Below are positions 1 through 8,124 of a stretch of 22,975 bases of DNA, one piece after another (the first letter of the stretch is position 1; every line of letters starts with the position of its first letter). Source of the stretch: Collinsella sp. (GTDB lineage Bacteria; Actinomycetota; Coriobacteriia; Coriobacteriales; Coriobacteriaceae); NCBI GenBank assembly GCA_022745215.1, contig JAIIWC010000027.1, positions 1-22,975 on the forward strand, read 5' to 3'. The notes below the pieces were generated by a model. That model made no database searches. It saw nothing but the letters and a program-made list of their open reading frames with translations, and was not told the DNA's origin. The position numbers were made by a program, and so were the translations under genes.

Positions 1-376
1 CGGTGATGCCATCGCGCTGGTCGAGGAGCCGGACGAACTCGAGCGCCGTGGTGCCCGAGTCGACGAGCAGCGTGTCGCCGTCATTGACGAGCTCGATGGC
101 GCTTTGTGCGATGGCCTGCTTGGCGGCAACATTGACGTTGATACGGCGATCCTGGGTGGATACGGTCAGTCGCTTCTGGAGCGACACAGCGCCTCCATGC
201 GTGCGGCGCAACTTGCCGGACTCGGCGAGCGCGTCCAGGTCGGCGCGGGCGGTAACGGAGGACACGCCAAAGGTCTGGGCGATTTCTGCCACCTGCACCG
301 AGGCGTTATGTTCGAGCATCTCCATGATGGCGGAACGACGCTCGTCGGCGAAAGCTCGGGTTGTTGCGTGGGCCAT
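1..376 (-). CDS. DeoR-family transcriptional repressor, N-terminal part (3' end outside window)
   Basis: The reverse strand from the ATG at 376 reads MAHATTRAFADERR and continues open to the window edge for 125 codons. Residues about 12-55 form a DeoR-type winged helix-turn-helix (a VAEIAQTFGVSSVTARADL core), followed by the family hallmark RTHGGA at 58-63. The sequence LVDSGTTALEF near residue 104 starts the sugar-phosphate-binding effector domain. The start is supported by GGAG five bases upstream. Proteins of this family repress sugar catabolic operons and are released by a phosphorylated sugar. It is divergent from the ketose-bisphosphate aldolase at 711, which is its likely target (inference). 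Its C-terminus is not visible, so the effector cannot be guessed more closely. Confidence 0.9.
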   Translation of the reverse strand, partial: MAHATTRAFADERRSAIMEMLEHNASVQVAEIAQTFGVSSVTARADLDALAESGKLRRTHGGAVSLQKRLTVSTQDRRINVNVAAKQAIAQSAIELVNDGDTLLVDSGTTALEFVRLLDQRDGIT

Positions 377-710
377 ATCTGCTCCATCATCGTCTGAAAT
401 TTGCAGGAATTGTGTTGAGTCTATTTTCGTTCATTTTCTTTTTAAGTAAGAAAACGCCTTTCGATTACTTATCTTTTCTATAAAAGAAAGACGATCAAGG
501 CTCAAAACTCAATATCGAACACGCGCGCTCGGGTTCGATTCCTTCCGTTTGCTTTTCAAAAATGAAGTCGGACCTCGCGCGATGACAATATCTCGCACGT
601 GCAAAGCCGCTGAATTTCATACAATGAGCGCAGCAAAACGCAAGGTAAAACGCCTTGTGAACAACTACGCCCGATGTCCAGATGCGGGCGAGGGAGAGGA
701 GCAAACGCTC
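377..710. promoter_or_regulatory. Divergent control region between deoR-type gene and aldolase
   Basis: There is no gene here. Positions about 415-490 are strikingly AT-rich for this genome and carry repeated CTTTC/GAAAG-like words, the style of operator used by DeoR/AgaR-type repressors (family knowledge). TATAAA at 479-484 is a possible -10 for rightward transcription. A perfect 7-bp inverted repeat, ATCGAAC at 514-520 and GTTCGAT at 533-539, lies downstream of it. Rightward transcription starting there would give an untranslated leader of about 200 bases. The exact promoter is not certain. Confidence 0.4.
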
Positions 711-1568
711 ATGGCACTTGTTACCACCGAAAAGATGCTCAAGGACGCTCAGGCCGGCCACTACGCCGTCGGCGCGTTCAACGTCGAGAACCTCGAGTTT
801 GTTATGGCCGTTCTGGCTGCTGCCGAGGAGACCAAGTCCCCCGTCATCATGCAGACCACCCCGGGCACCATCAAGACCGCTGGCCTGGATTACTTCTACG
901 GTATGGTCAAGGCTGCCGCTGAGCGCGCTTCCGTGCCCGTCGCTCTGCACCTCGACCATGGCGATGGCTATGACCGCTGCATGCAGGCCTTCCGCACTGG
1001 CTACACCTCCGTCATGATCGACGGCTCGCACGAGTCTTTCGAGAACAACATCGCCCTGACCAAGTCCGTCGCCGACGCTGGCCGCGCCATGGGCGTGCCC
1101 GTCGAGGCCGAGCTTGGCAAGGTTGGCGGCAAGGAGGATGACGGTCCCGCGGTTGAGGGCGAGAGCCCCTACACCGACCCCGCCGAGGCCAAGGAGTTCG
1201 TCGAGCGCACTGGCTGCACCTCGCTGGCCATTGGCGTTGGCACCAGCCACGGTGTGTACACGAGCGATCCGCACATCGAGCAGTCCGTGGTCAAGGCCAT
1301 CCGCGACGCCGTCGACGTGCCGCTGGTTCTGCACGGCACCTCTGGTGTGCCCGATGAGCAGGTTGCCGAGGCTGTGAAGAACGGCATCTGCAAGGTCAAC
1401 TACGCCACCGAGCTGCGTCAGGCCTACACCAAGGGCTTCATGGCCTACATGGCCGAGAACCCTGCCTGCTTCGACCCCAAGAAGCCGGCCAAGGAGGGCA
1501 TGCGTGAGATCACCGAGCTGGTTAAGATCCGCATGACCAACCTCAACTCTGTGGGCAAAGCAGAGTAA
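711..1568 (+). CDS. Class II fructose/tagatose-bisphosphate aldolase
   Basis: A 285-aa zinc-dependent aldolase that cleaves a ketose 1,6-bisphosphate into dihydroxyacetone phosphate and glyceraldehyde 3-phosphate in the cytoplasm. Both family signatures are visible: VPVALHLDHG (about 75-84, with catalytic Asp82 and zinc ligand His83) and VEAELGKVGG (131-140). The second zinc/phosphate region follows as GVGTSHGVY (His180) and VLHGTSGV (His208). The frame stays open 54 codons further upstream, but GAGAGGAG ending 9 bases before the ATG at 711 fixes the start, and 285 aa matches Bacillus-type FbaA and GatY/KbaY. Sequence alone does not separate the fructose from the tagatose enzyme. The divergent DeoR regulator favours a dedicated sugar pathway (inference). 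Confidence 0.93.
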   Translation: MALVTTEKMLKDAQAGHYAVGAFNVENLEFVMAVLAAAEETKSPVIMQTTPGTIKTAGLDYFYGMVKAAAERASVPVALHLDHGDGYDRCMQAFRTGYTSVMIDGSHESFENNIALTKSVADAGRAMGVPVEAELGKVGGKEDDGPAVEGESPYTDPAEAKEFVERTGCTSLAIGVGTSHGVYTSDPHIEQSVVKAIRDAVDVPLVLHGTSGVPDEQVAEAVKNGICKVNYATELRQAYTKGFMAYMAENPACFDPKKPAKEGMREITELVKIRMTNLNSVGKAE

Positions 1569-1595
1569 CAGCAAGGGTACTCTGATCCCACCGGA

Positions 1596-1734
1596 CCGTC
1601 CGGAAACGGAAAAGGGCCTATCTCTCAGAACGTCCTCGGACATGTCGGAAGCCCCGCCGCGCGCTATGCGCTGCGGGGCTTCCTCCGTCCTGCGGAATGT
1701 TCTGAGAGATAGGCCCTTTTCCGTTTCCGGACGG
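1596..1734. terminator. Nested 36-bp perfect inverted repeat, bidirectional terminator-like
   Basis: Left arm 1596-1631 and right arm 1699-1734 are exact reverse complements over 36 bases. Inside lies a second hairpin, GGAAGCCCCGC at 1647-1657 with GCGGGGCTTCC at 1673-1683. The outer stem contains AAAAGGGCC on the left and GGCCCTTTT on the right, so a transcript from either strand would carry a hairpin with a U tract. It lies between convergent genes (aldolase and HAD phosphatase), as expected for a shared terminator, but the arms are much longer than termination needs. Confidence 0.6.
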
Positions 1735-1786
1735 CTCTGCTCAATCGCCCTTGTGGCGTTGGGGCTGAAAGGGTGGAGCGTGGGAG

Positions 1787-2410
1787 TTACTTGGTTGTTA
1801 GGGTTAGTAGGTCGTTGGGGGTTTTGAGGTTGTAGGTGGCGTTTGGGATGTCTTGGTGTGATCCCCATGCTGCTCGGGCAAAATTGACCCCTGCTGAAGT
1901 TGCACATTGTTCGTCGTAGACGGTGTCGCCAACGTAGATGACGCTGTTGGGGTTTGCGCCCGTGCGTCGGAGATATTCGAGCATGGGTGCGGGTGCGGGT
2001 TTGTGCTCGGTTGTGTCTTCGACAAGGATGATGTGCTCAAAATACTTGTCGAAGCCAAGGGGTGCTATTTCTTCTGCGTATTCGTTGCGCGCACGTGAGG
2101 AGACAATGCCAAGATTGCAACCGCTATCGGCGAGTTTTGCGATGACTTCAAGCAAACCTGGAAACACGCTGATGGTGCTTTTAAAGCTGGCGGCAACTTG
2201 GCACCAGCGATCCAACGTTGCTTGCGAGTAGATTCCAAGTTTCTCAAGAGCATCCTTGCCGGGTATGCCGAGGGCAAATTCAAGCTCGTTTCGGGGGAGC
2301 GTTTTGCCGGTCTCTTCTTGGACAATCTGGGCAAGCGATGACAGAACGCTTTCTTCTGTATCTGCCAATGTTCCATCAACGTCAAACACGATATGGTCAA
2401 AGTGCTTCAT
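1787..2410 (-). CDS. HAD-superfamily hydrolase (phosphoglycolate phosphatase-like)
   Basis: A 207-aa HAD phosphatase. Motif I is FDVDGTLADTEE with nucleophile Asp10 and Asp12, motif II is IVSSRAR (about 102-108), motif III is Lys137 in HKPAP, and motif IV is VGDTVYDEQ with Asp162 and Asp166. The helical cap lies between motifs I and II, as in the phosphoglycolate phosphatase/beta-phosphoglucomutase subgroup. The start at 2410 is chosen because TAGGAG sits 7 bases upstream; an in-frame ATG further upstream has no such site. It lies 56 bases downstream of the AraC-type gene on the same strand and is probably co-transcribed with it. The substrate cannot be read from sequence. Confidence 0.9.
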   Translation of the reverse strand: MKHFDHIVFDVDGTLADTEESVLSSLAQIVQEETGKTLPRNELEFALGIPGKDALEKLGIYSQATLDRWCQVAASFKSTISVFPGLLEVIAKLADSGCNLGIVSSRARNEYAEEIAPLGFDKYFEHIILVEDTTEHKPAPAPMLEYLRRTGANPNSVIYVGDTVYDEQCATSAGVNFARAAWGSHQDIPNATYNLKTPNDLLTLTTK

Positions 2411-2466
2411 ATGGTTGCTCCTATCTGTTGCTTGCCTGCAAGTTTGATGCAGTGACAAAAGAAGGA

Positions 2467-3405
2467 CTAGCGGGATTTCTGCCTGGTACTATCGAAATTC
2501 TGCCTCACTGCTCGATAGCTCGAAGGAGTGCATCCCATTTGTTCTTTAAATACCTGGCCTAGATGGCTTGCTGTCGCAAATCCGCATTGCCGAGCGATTG
2601 CCTGCACCGTTCGCGTGGTGTGCGCCAAAAGTTCGCAAGCACGGTTGATGCGGTATACGCGTAGATATGCCGCTGGGGTCGTTCCTGCGCAAGCTTCGAT
2701 AATGCGGTAACACTCTCTTTCGCTAACGCCGGCTGCAGATGCCATCTGGGGCACATCTATGGTGTCTGCATAGTTTGAGCGGATAAAGTCCAGGATTGCC
2801 TTGAACTGTACGTCGCGGCTGGTCATCCAAGAGGCGTCGTCGGAGGAAAAGAGCGGTTCAGCTTTGGCATAGATCTGAACCCAGAGTTCTGACAGGCTAT
2901 TTCGAAGCGCCATCTCGTTCTGCGGCTGTTGAAGGTCGTGGCTAAAGGAGCTCTTCAGTAAATCGATAAAGGGCATATCGTCGGGGTTGGTGGGCGACCA
3001 TTTGAGCACATCGACGCCTCGACATTGCAGTAAAGGATTGATGTAGCGCTTTTGAAGGCGTCCCGCGGGATCGCCGAGCATCGACGGCTGAAAGATATGC
3101 AGCATTTGAATGGCTGGCGCCGAATTGGGCGATTGCAGCGTGCTGTGCAAAACGCCGCCGTTGATAAAGCCGGCGGACCCTTCCTCAAAGCGCATGTGCT
3201 CATGAGCCGCACGCGTGCGATAGTCAATCGCTCCCTGCTCCATGTAGAAAAGCTCGACTTCGGAATGCCAGTGCCAGGGGACGGAATTGCCCGGATAGCG
3301 AGCGAATTCTGCGCGTTCGGCAATATAGGGCCAGTCTTCGACGGTCTCGGGAAACGCTTCCTCGCGTCCTCCGCGGTGCAATTCTATGTGATCCATGTTT
3401 CGCAT
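2467..3405 (-). CDS. AraC-family transcriptional regulator
   Basis: A 312-aa protein with an N-terminal cupin-like sensory domain (VPWHWHSEVELFYMEQG, about 42-58, the usual start of an AraC ligand pocket) and a C-terminal AraC/XylS double helix-turn-helix (about 202-300). The recognisable HTH pieces are VPQMASAAGVSERECYRI and AIARQCGFATASHLGQVFK. It probably binds a small ligand, often a sugar, and controls nearby transcription. The HAD phosphatase just downstream may be in the same transcript. No strong ribosome binding site marks the start: ATG at 3405 is used, and ATG at 3396 is an alternative. Confidence 0.9.
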   Translation of the reverse strand: MRNMDHIELHRGGREEAFPETVEDWPYIAERAEFARYPGNSVPWHWHSEVELFYMEQGAIDYRTRAAHEHMRFEEGSAGFINGGVLHSTLQSPNSAPAIQMLHIFQPSMLGDPAGRLQKRYINPLLQCRGVDVLKWSPTNPDDMPFIDLLKSSFSHDLQQPQNEMALRNSLSELWVQIYAKAEPLFSSDDASWMTSRDVQFKAILDFIRSNYADTIDVPQMASAAGVSERECYRIIEACAGTTPAAYLRVYRINRACELLAHTTRTVQAIARQCGFATASHLGQVFKEQMGCTPSSYRAVRQNFDSTRQKSR

Positions 3406-3893
3406 GGCATCAGTATAAAGCGCGATGGGCTTAGATTGCCCTTGCCTGTTCGGGGAACGCCTTGTCTAGGGATGCTTGGAGCTTTTCGAACGATGTTCGC
3501 AAGTTGAGGCTCTGATTGGTTGAGCGGTTGGTTTTTGTGGTGGGGGAGTCGAGGAGGCCGTTTCTCTGTGTCGGGGGGAAGGAAAAAAGGTCTGCATGTT
3601 TTAGGGATGGCTGCCGTGCTACGGCATTGGAAGAATGCATGCTTATGCGGCCTCCTCGATGTCCACCAAAAGATTGCGCACGGGGTGTGCTGCTAGGTCT
3701 CGTGCGCTGGCAGTATTATGCCGCGGTTGCTGCAAAGAAGCGCTAAAGAAAGGCTTAACCTGGTTTGGTGTTACGATGAAACCGCAGGTCAAGGCTATCG
3801 AGTAACACTCTTGTAAGGTTTTGAGCTTAAGGGCTTTCTAAGGTTTGTGATGCGGATGTGGCGTGGACGTGCGGGACCTGTGAATGGCTCGTA
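3406..3893. other. Intergenic stretch without a convincing gene
   Basis: About 490 bases separate the AraC gene from the Nudix-Vsr gene. A 69-codon minus-strand frame (ATG at 3640, stop at 3431) has GAGGAGG ten bases upstream, but its product is low in hydrophobic core and matches nothing I recognise. Immediately upstream of that ATG another minus-strand frame without a clear start ends at a TAA (last codons read ARDLAAHPVRNLLVDIEEAA). A 76-codon plus-strand frame from TTG 3516 overlaps both. These may be remnants of a small decayed gene. I do not call any of them. Confidence 0.3.
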
Positions 3894-4883
3894 TTAGCGC
3901 TGCGGGGTCGCGCCCCTCACCCGCTCGATGACCTTTTCCATCGTGGCGTCGATGCGGTCTTTTTTGAGTTCGCATTCCCAGATGGTTATGGGTGTCCAGC
4001 CCATTTGAGTGAGTGCTGCCACGGCAGCGCGGTCGCGCTCGACGTTGCGGCGAAACTTTGCTTCCCAAAATTCAACATTGCGCTTGGGGTGGCTGGGGTT
4101 GCACTTGGGGCAGCGATGCCAAAAACAACCGTTGACGAAGATGGCGATCTTGCGGCCGGGGAAGGCGATGTCGGGCTTGCCGGGAACCTTCCATTCCAAA
4201 CGATAGCCCGTAAGGCCCGCGGCGCGCAGGCGCTGGCGAACGAGCAGCTCGGGCTTGGTGTTGGCGCGCTTGTTGCCCTTCATGGACTTTTTGATGGCGG
4301 CGCGACGGCGCACCAGTTCACGCTCGTCGGCGGAAAGGTCCGAGGTATCGATGCCGTCCAGCAGGCCGGGCTTGGGGCGCTTTTTGCTGCGGCGCTTAGG
4401 CGCGCGCTTGGGTTTGGTGGCGGGGTGTTCGGTTGTGGCGGCCTTGGTATCTTTGGCAGTGCTGTTGGCCTCGAGCCGGTCTTCCTTCAGCTCAATCAGG
4501 GCATCAATGAGCCCCTTGTCGGCGGGCATCCATTCCACCGTGGCAAGTGAGGTGCGTGGAATCCAGCGGATATCGAGTTGGCGGTCGTGCTTCTGAGGCT
4601 CATCGGATTCATCGGCCAGCGAGCAGTAGTAGCACTCCATGGAGAGATGAAAATCGGGGTAGTCGTACTCAACGGTATAGAAATCGCGCAGGTTGGTGAC
4701 TTTTACCTGCAGCTCTTCCATGAGCTCGCGGCGTACGGCGTCCTCGGACGACTCGCCGCGCATGAGCTTACCACCCGGGAACTCCCAAAGTCCTTGCATG
4801 TCGCCGTAGCCGCGCTGCACGGCAAGCAGCTCGTCAGATCCATCCTTGCGAATGATCCCGGCGGCAACATGAACAGTCTTCAA
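3894..4883 (-). CDS. Nudix hydrolase fused to Vsr-type very-short-patch mismatch endonuclease
   Basis: A 329-aa two-domain protein. Residues 1-130 are a MutT/NudG-like Nudix hydrolase: LWEFPGGK leads into a full Nudix box from Gly38 to Val60 (Glu44, Arg52, Glu53, Glu56 and Glu57 present; the usual late Gly is Gln59). A basic, Lys/Arg/Pro-rich linker (about 155-175) joins it to a Vsr endonuclease (about 200-325) with the family order NTKPELLVRQRL, GKPDIAF (catalytic Asp238), VNGCFWHRC (zinc/His region), NVERDR and IWECEL. Vsr nicks beside T:G mismatches left by 5-methylcytosine deamination, and Nudix enzymes of this type hydrolyse damaged or modified dNTPs. The start is TTG at 4883, with AGAGGA six bases upstream. 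It is divergent from the ABC transporter. No cytosine methylase is visible nearby. Confidence 0.88.
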   Translation of the reverse strand: MKTVHVAAGIIRKDGSDELLAVQRGYGDMQGLWEFPGGKLMRGESSEDAVRRELMEELQVKVTNLRDFYTVEYDYPDFHLSMECYYCSLADESDEPQKHDRQLDIRWIPRTSLATVEWMPADKGLIDALIELKEDRLEANSTAKDTKAATTEHPATKPKRAPKRRSKKRPKPGLLDGIDTSDLSADERELVRRRAAIKKSMKGNKRANTKPELLVRQRLRAAGLTGYRLEWKVPGKPDIAFPGRKIAIFVNGCFWHRCPKCNPSHPKRNVEFWEAKFRRNVERDRAAVAALTQMGWTPITIWECELKKDRIDATMEKVIERVRGATPQR

Positions 4884-5031
4884 CAGGAGTCCTCTCTCAA
4901 CATCAACACGTGGCAGGGTGGCTATCCGTACCTTACACAACGGTAAGGCAAGCGTAAGCCATATCGATGGTAGCCGACTCGGCTTCTTGCGACTATAGAT
5001 GCCGTAGACTAATCGCAAGAAAGGACTCGGT
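4884..5031. promoter_or_regulatory. Divergent promoter region with two inverted repeats
   Basis: CCTTAC (4931-4936) and GTAAGG (4943-4948) form a short palindrome of the TTAC-n-GTAA kind often bound by response regulators. CTTGCGA (4986-4992) and TCGCAAG (5013-5019) form a second perfect inverted repeat whose right arm ends just before the AAGGA ribosome binding site of the ABC gene. TATAGA at 4994-4999 is a possible -10. The roles are inferred from position only. Confidence 0.35.
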
Positions 5032-5817
5032 ATGCAAACCACGCACATGGCGACCCCGGTACTGGAGGTCGCGCATCTCGAAAAGGTATATGGAGCGCTG
5101 GGCAATGTGACCCGCGCGCTCAACGACGTCAGCTTTACCGTCAACCGCGGTGAATTCGTTGGCATCATGGGCGCCTCGGGCTCGGGCAAGTCGACGTTGC
5201 TCAACTGCGTGTCGACCATCGATAGCGCCACGAGCGGCACCATTCGCATCAACGGCCAGGACGTTACGCGCATGAAGCAGGCCAAACTCTCGCAGTTCCG
5301 CCGCGAGGAGCTCGGCTTTATCTTCCAGGACTCCAACCTGCTCGATACGCTCACGGCGCGCGAGAACATCGCCCTGCCGCTCACCATCGCCCGCACAAAC
5401 TCGGCAGAGATCTCGACCCGCGTGCAGGATGTGGCCGCGCGTTTGTCTATTAGCCAGGTGCTCGACAAGTACCCCTATCAGATGTCCGGCGGTCAGCAGC
5501 AGCGCGTTGCCGCGGCTCGCGCGCTCGTCACCGACCCCACCATGATCATGGCCGACGAGCCCACCGGCGCCCTCGATTCTAAAAGCGCTCGTCTGCTGCT
5601 CGAGAGCCTGGAGGCCCTTAACCGCCGCCTACGCGCCACGGTGCTCATGGTCACGCACGACAGCTTTGCCGCCAGCTACACGAGCCGTGTGCTGTTTATC
5701 CGCGACGGCAAGATCTTCACCGAGCTGCGCCGCGGCGACACCGACCGCCGAGAGTTCTTCGACCGCATTATGGAGGTCGTTGCCATGATGGGCGGTGAGG
5801 GCTCCGATGCTCTGTAA
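5032..5817 (+). CDS. ABC transporter ATP-binding protein (BceA/MacB-like)
   Basis: A 261-aa nucleotide-binding subunit. Walker A is GASGSGKS (47-54), the Q-loop is FIFQD (about 96-100), the signature is MSGGQQQRVAAARAL (151-165), Walker B is MIMADEPTGALD (171-182) and the switch His is in VTHD (His209). The N-terminal LEVAHLEKVYG and the overall pattern match the LolD/MacB/BceA class that pairs with FtsX-type permeases. AAGGA seven bases before the ATG at 5032 supports the start. Its end overlaps the permease gene by 11 bases, so the two are translationally coupled and form one transporter. Relatives expel or sense cell-envelope antibiotics such as bacitracin (family knowledge). The substrate here is unknown. 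Confidence 0.95.
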   Translation: MQTTHMATPVLEVAHLEKVYGALGNVTRALNDVSFTVNRGEFVGIMGASGSGKSTLLNCVSTIDSATSGTIRINGQDVTRMKQAKLSQFRREELGFIFQDSNLLDTLTARENIALPLTIARTNSAEISTRVQDVAARLSISQVLDKYPYQMSGGQQQRVAAARALVTDPTMIMADEPTGALDSKSARLLLESLEALNRRLRATVLMVTHDSFAASYTSRVLFIRDGKIFTELRRGDTDRREFFDRIMEVVAMMGGEGSDAL

Positions 5818-8029
5818 ACTCGCTTGGGGCAACGTCCGCCGCGCCGGCCGCGACTACCTCGTCTACCTTTTGACGCTCACCCTGGGCGTCACGGTCTTCT
5901 ATGCCTTTAACACCATCTCGATGCAGGTCGACATCGCCGGAATCGATGAAGAGGGCTTGGCGCAGGTTATGGGCAGCATGCTCGGCGACCTGACGTACTT
6001 TTTGGCCGGTGTCATGGCCTTTTTGATGGTGTATGCCAATAACTTCATCATGAAACGCCGCAAGAAGGAGTTTGGCCTGTATCAGGTGCTCGGCATGGGG
6101 CGCGGACGCGTCGCCACGATCATGGCGCTCGAGACGGTGATTGTCTCGGTCGTGGCCTTTGTCGCCGGCATTGTGCTGGGTGTGGGACTCTCCCAGCTCA
6201 TGACGTTCTTTACGGCCTCGCTTTTTAAGACACAGATTGCCAATTTCCACTTCTTTTTCTCGGTGCATGCGTTCAATCTGACTCTTGCCTGCATGCTCGT
6301 AATGTTTGTGCTCACGCTACTGCTGAACCTTCGCGCCGTGCGTCGTACCAAACTCATCGAGCTTATGGGTGCCGAGCGTCGCAACGAGAGCATCAAGACG
6401 CGCAACCCCTGGATTGCGATTGCCATCTTTGCCGTGGGCGTGGTGCTTGTGGGCGTGGCCTATTACCGTCTGCTACGTGATGGGTTCCCGCTAACCGCGA
6501 CGGACAGCAAGCTGCAAGAGGCCATGAACCAGTTTGGCATTACGACCGCTATGGTTACCGTGGGCACCTTTGCCCTGTTCTGGGGACTCTCGGGCATGCT
6601 CATCAAGCTGCTGCAGAGCCTGCGCGGCGTGTATTGGCGCGGCCTCAACATGTTTACCGTGCGCCAGCTTGCGGCCAAGGTCAACACGGTGTGCTTTTCG
6701 ATGGGCGTCATCGCGATGCTCCTGTTTTTGGCCATCACCTCGGTGACGTGCGGTATGTCGATTGCCAACGTGATGAACGAAAACCTGGAGCGCTATAACC
6801 CTGTTGACGTGTCACAGACGTATGTCTATTACACGCCCGATACGCTCGACTACTACAAAGAATATGTCAATCCGTCTGAAGCCGATCGCATGGTGCTGGC
6901 CGATAGTACGGTCGATTTGTACTCCGCATGGCACGGCGATCCATGGCACGGCGATCGTAAGGGCAAGTCGGCGGACAACAACGACGAGACCGGCAAGAAG
7001 GTCAATATTGCCGATGTTGCCGGTGAGCATGTGCAGATCGATTCGTATCTGAGTTACCCGCTTGGCGGTTCGGATCCTTCGGTGACTCCAAGTGAAATGT
7101 GCAAGGCCATGGGCGAAAAGCTTCCCAAGGCGTTCGGGGGTAGCAATGCCGATACGATGGGTCTGTTTGTGACGCCGGCGAGCCAGTACAACAAACTGCG
7201 TCAGATGATGGGCGAGGAGCCGGTGCACATCGGTCACGACCAGTATCTGCTCACGTGTGATATGGGCGGCGAGCTGGTCGACCTGTACACCAAGTATATG
7301 GCTGGCGGCCATGCCCTTACCTTGGGCGGGCATACGCTCAAGCCCGCAACCGATAAGTCGGACGAAGATGCGGCGGCCATCGCCAACTCGGCGATGGGCA
7401 GTAATCCGGGTACCGTCGTCGTTGCCGACGAGCTGTTGTCCCAACTTAATCTGCAGCCGTATTCCAGTAGCCTGCTCGTTAACTACAAACAGGGGATGGA
7501 TACGACCGAGGCAGACGAGAGTATTAAATACACTGTGCTCGACAATCTGCTCGTTGACGGCAAGGAGCCGGGGTCGTGGGGAACCTTCATCACACGCTCC
7601 GAGATGTACGCGCAAGCAGCGCAAATGAACGGTCTTATTAGCTACCTAGCCATCTACATCGGCTTTGTATTGGTCGTTGCATGCGCGGCGATTCTGTCGA
7701 TCCAGCAACTCTCCAACGTGGCCGACGGCAGCCGCAGCTATCGTGTGCTGGCACAGATCGGCTGTGAGGACCGCCAGATTCGTCATTCGGTGATGGCGCA
7801 GCAAGCGGTATTCTTCCTGTTCCCGCTGGCAGTGGGCCTGGCGCACTCCTTTGTGGCACTTAAGGTGATCATCGAGCTGGTGAGCACGTTCGGCAACATG
7901 AGCATCGGCGGCACCGTGGGCCTCACCTGTGCGATCTTCCTGGCGGCCTACGGCGGCTACTTCCTGGTGACGTACCTCATGAGCACCGGCATGGTGCGAG
8001 CCGCCATCGCCACCCGCTACAGCGAGTAG
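5807..8029 (+). CDS. FtsX-type ABC permease (BceB-like)
   Basis: A 740-aa membrane protein with hydrophobic segments arranged as in BceB. One segment lies near residues 16-38, several more between about 60 and 310, then a long hydrophilic extracellular region (about 325-605, starting near ENLERYNPVDVS), then three C-terminal segments (about 615-640, 665-690, 705-730). The large outside loop after the seventh helix is typical of antimicrobial-peptide detoxification permeases. The start at ATG 5807 is preferred over GTG 5795 because GGTGAGG lies just upstream. It is encoded directly after its ATPase partner. A BceRS-type sensor kinase and response regulator are normally adjacent, but none is in this window. 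A strong terminator follows at 8067. Confidence 0.93.
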   Translation: MLCKLAWGNVRRAGRDYLVYLLTLTLGVTVFYAFNTISMQVDIAGIDEEGLAQVMGSMLGDLTYFLAGVMAFLMVYANNFIMKRRKKEFGLYQVLGMGRGRVATIMALETVIVSVVAFVAGIVLGVGLSQLMTFFTASLFKTQIANFHFFFSVHAFNLTLACMLVMFVLTLLLNLRAVRRTKLIELMGAERRNESIKTRNPWIAIAIFAVGVVLVGVAYYRLLRDGFPLTATDSKLQEAMNQFGITTAMVTVGTFALFWGLSGMLIKLLQSLRGVYWRGLNMFTVRQLAAKVNTVCFSMGVIAMLLFLAITSVTCGMSIANVMNENLERYNPVDVSQTYVYYTPDTLDYYKEYVNPSEADRMVLADSTVDLYSAWHGDPWHGDRKGKSADNNDETGKKVNIADVAGEHVQIDSYLSYPLGGSDPSVTPSEMCKAMGEKLPKAFGGSNADTMGLFVTPASQYNKLRQMMGEEPVHIGHDQYLLTCDMGGELVDLYTKYMAGGHALTLGGHTLKPATDKSDEDAAAIANSAMGSNPGTVVVADELLSQLNLQPYSSSLLVNYKQGMDTTEADESIKYTVLDNLLVDGKEPGSWGTFITRSEMYAQAAQMNGLISYLAIYIGFVLVVACAAILSIQQLSNVADGSRSYRVLAQIGCEDRQIRHSVMAQQAVFFLFPLAVGLAHSFVALKVIIELVSTFGNMSIGGTVGLTCAIFLAAYGGYFLVTYLMSTGMVRAAIATRYSE

Positions 8030-8066
8030 CAGGCGGGCAAAACAGTCGCAAAACCAGTGCGAACAA

Positions 8067-8106
8067 CCGCCGCGAAGGGAGTCCAGCTCCCTTCGCGGCG
8101 GTATTT
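8067..8106 (+). terminator. Intrinsic terminator after the ABC transporter
   Basis: CCGCCGCGAAGGGAG (8067-8081) and its exact complement at 8087-8101 form a 15-bp stem with a 5-base loop, followed by TATTTT. It lies 37 bases after the permease stop codon. Confidence 0.85.
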
Positions 8107-8124
8107 TGCGTATCTAGAGCATCT

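Noticed and set aside
530..545. GGTTCGATTCC resembling a tRNA T-arm
   Set aside because: No cloverleaf, acceptor stem or anticodon arm can be built around it. It is better explained as one arm of the ATCGAAC/GTTCGAT inverted repeat.
495..1907. 470-codon minus-strand open frame opposite the aldolase
   Set aside because: It is antisense to a well-supported gene with family motifs. Its Gly/Val/Leu/His/Asp-rich product is what the complement of GC-biased codons yields.
3431..3746. Small opposite-strand frames in the AraC to Nudix-Vsr gap
   Set aside because: The spacing of the ribosome binding site is long, the products are low-complexity, and the frames overlap on both strands. Possibly relics, but not supportable as genes.
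3776..3830. AAACCGCAGGTCA match to the core of the 220-bp repeat
   Set aside because: Only about 13-18 bases match and the flanks do not follow the repeat. It could be a worn fragment, but chance is not excluded.
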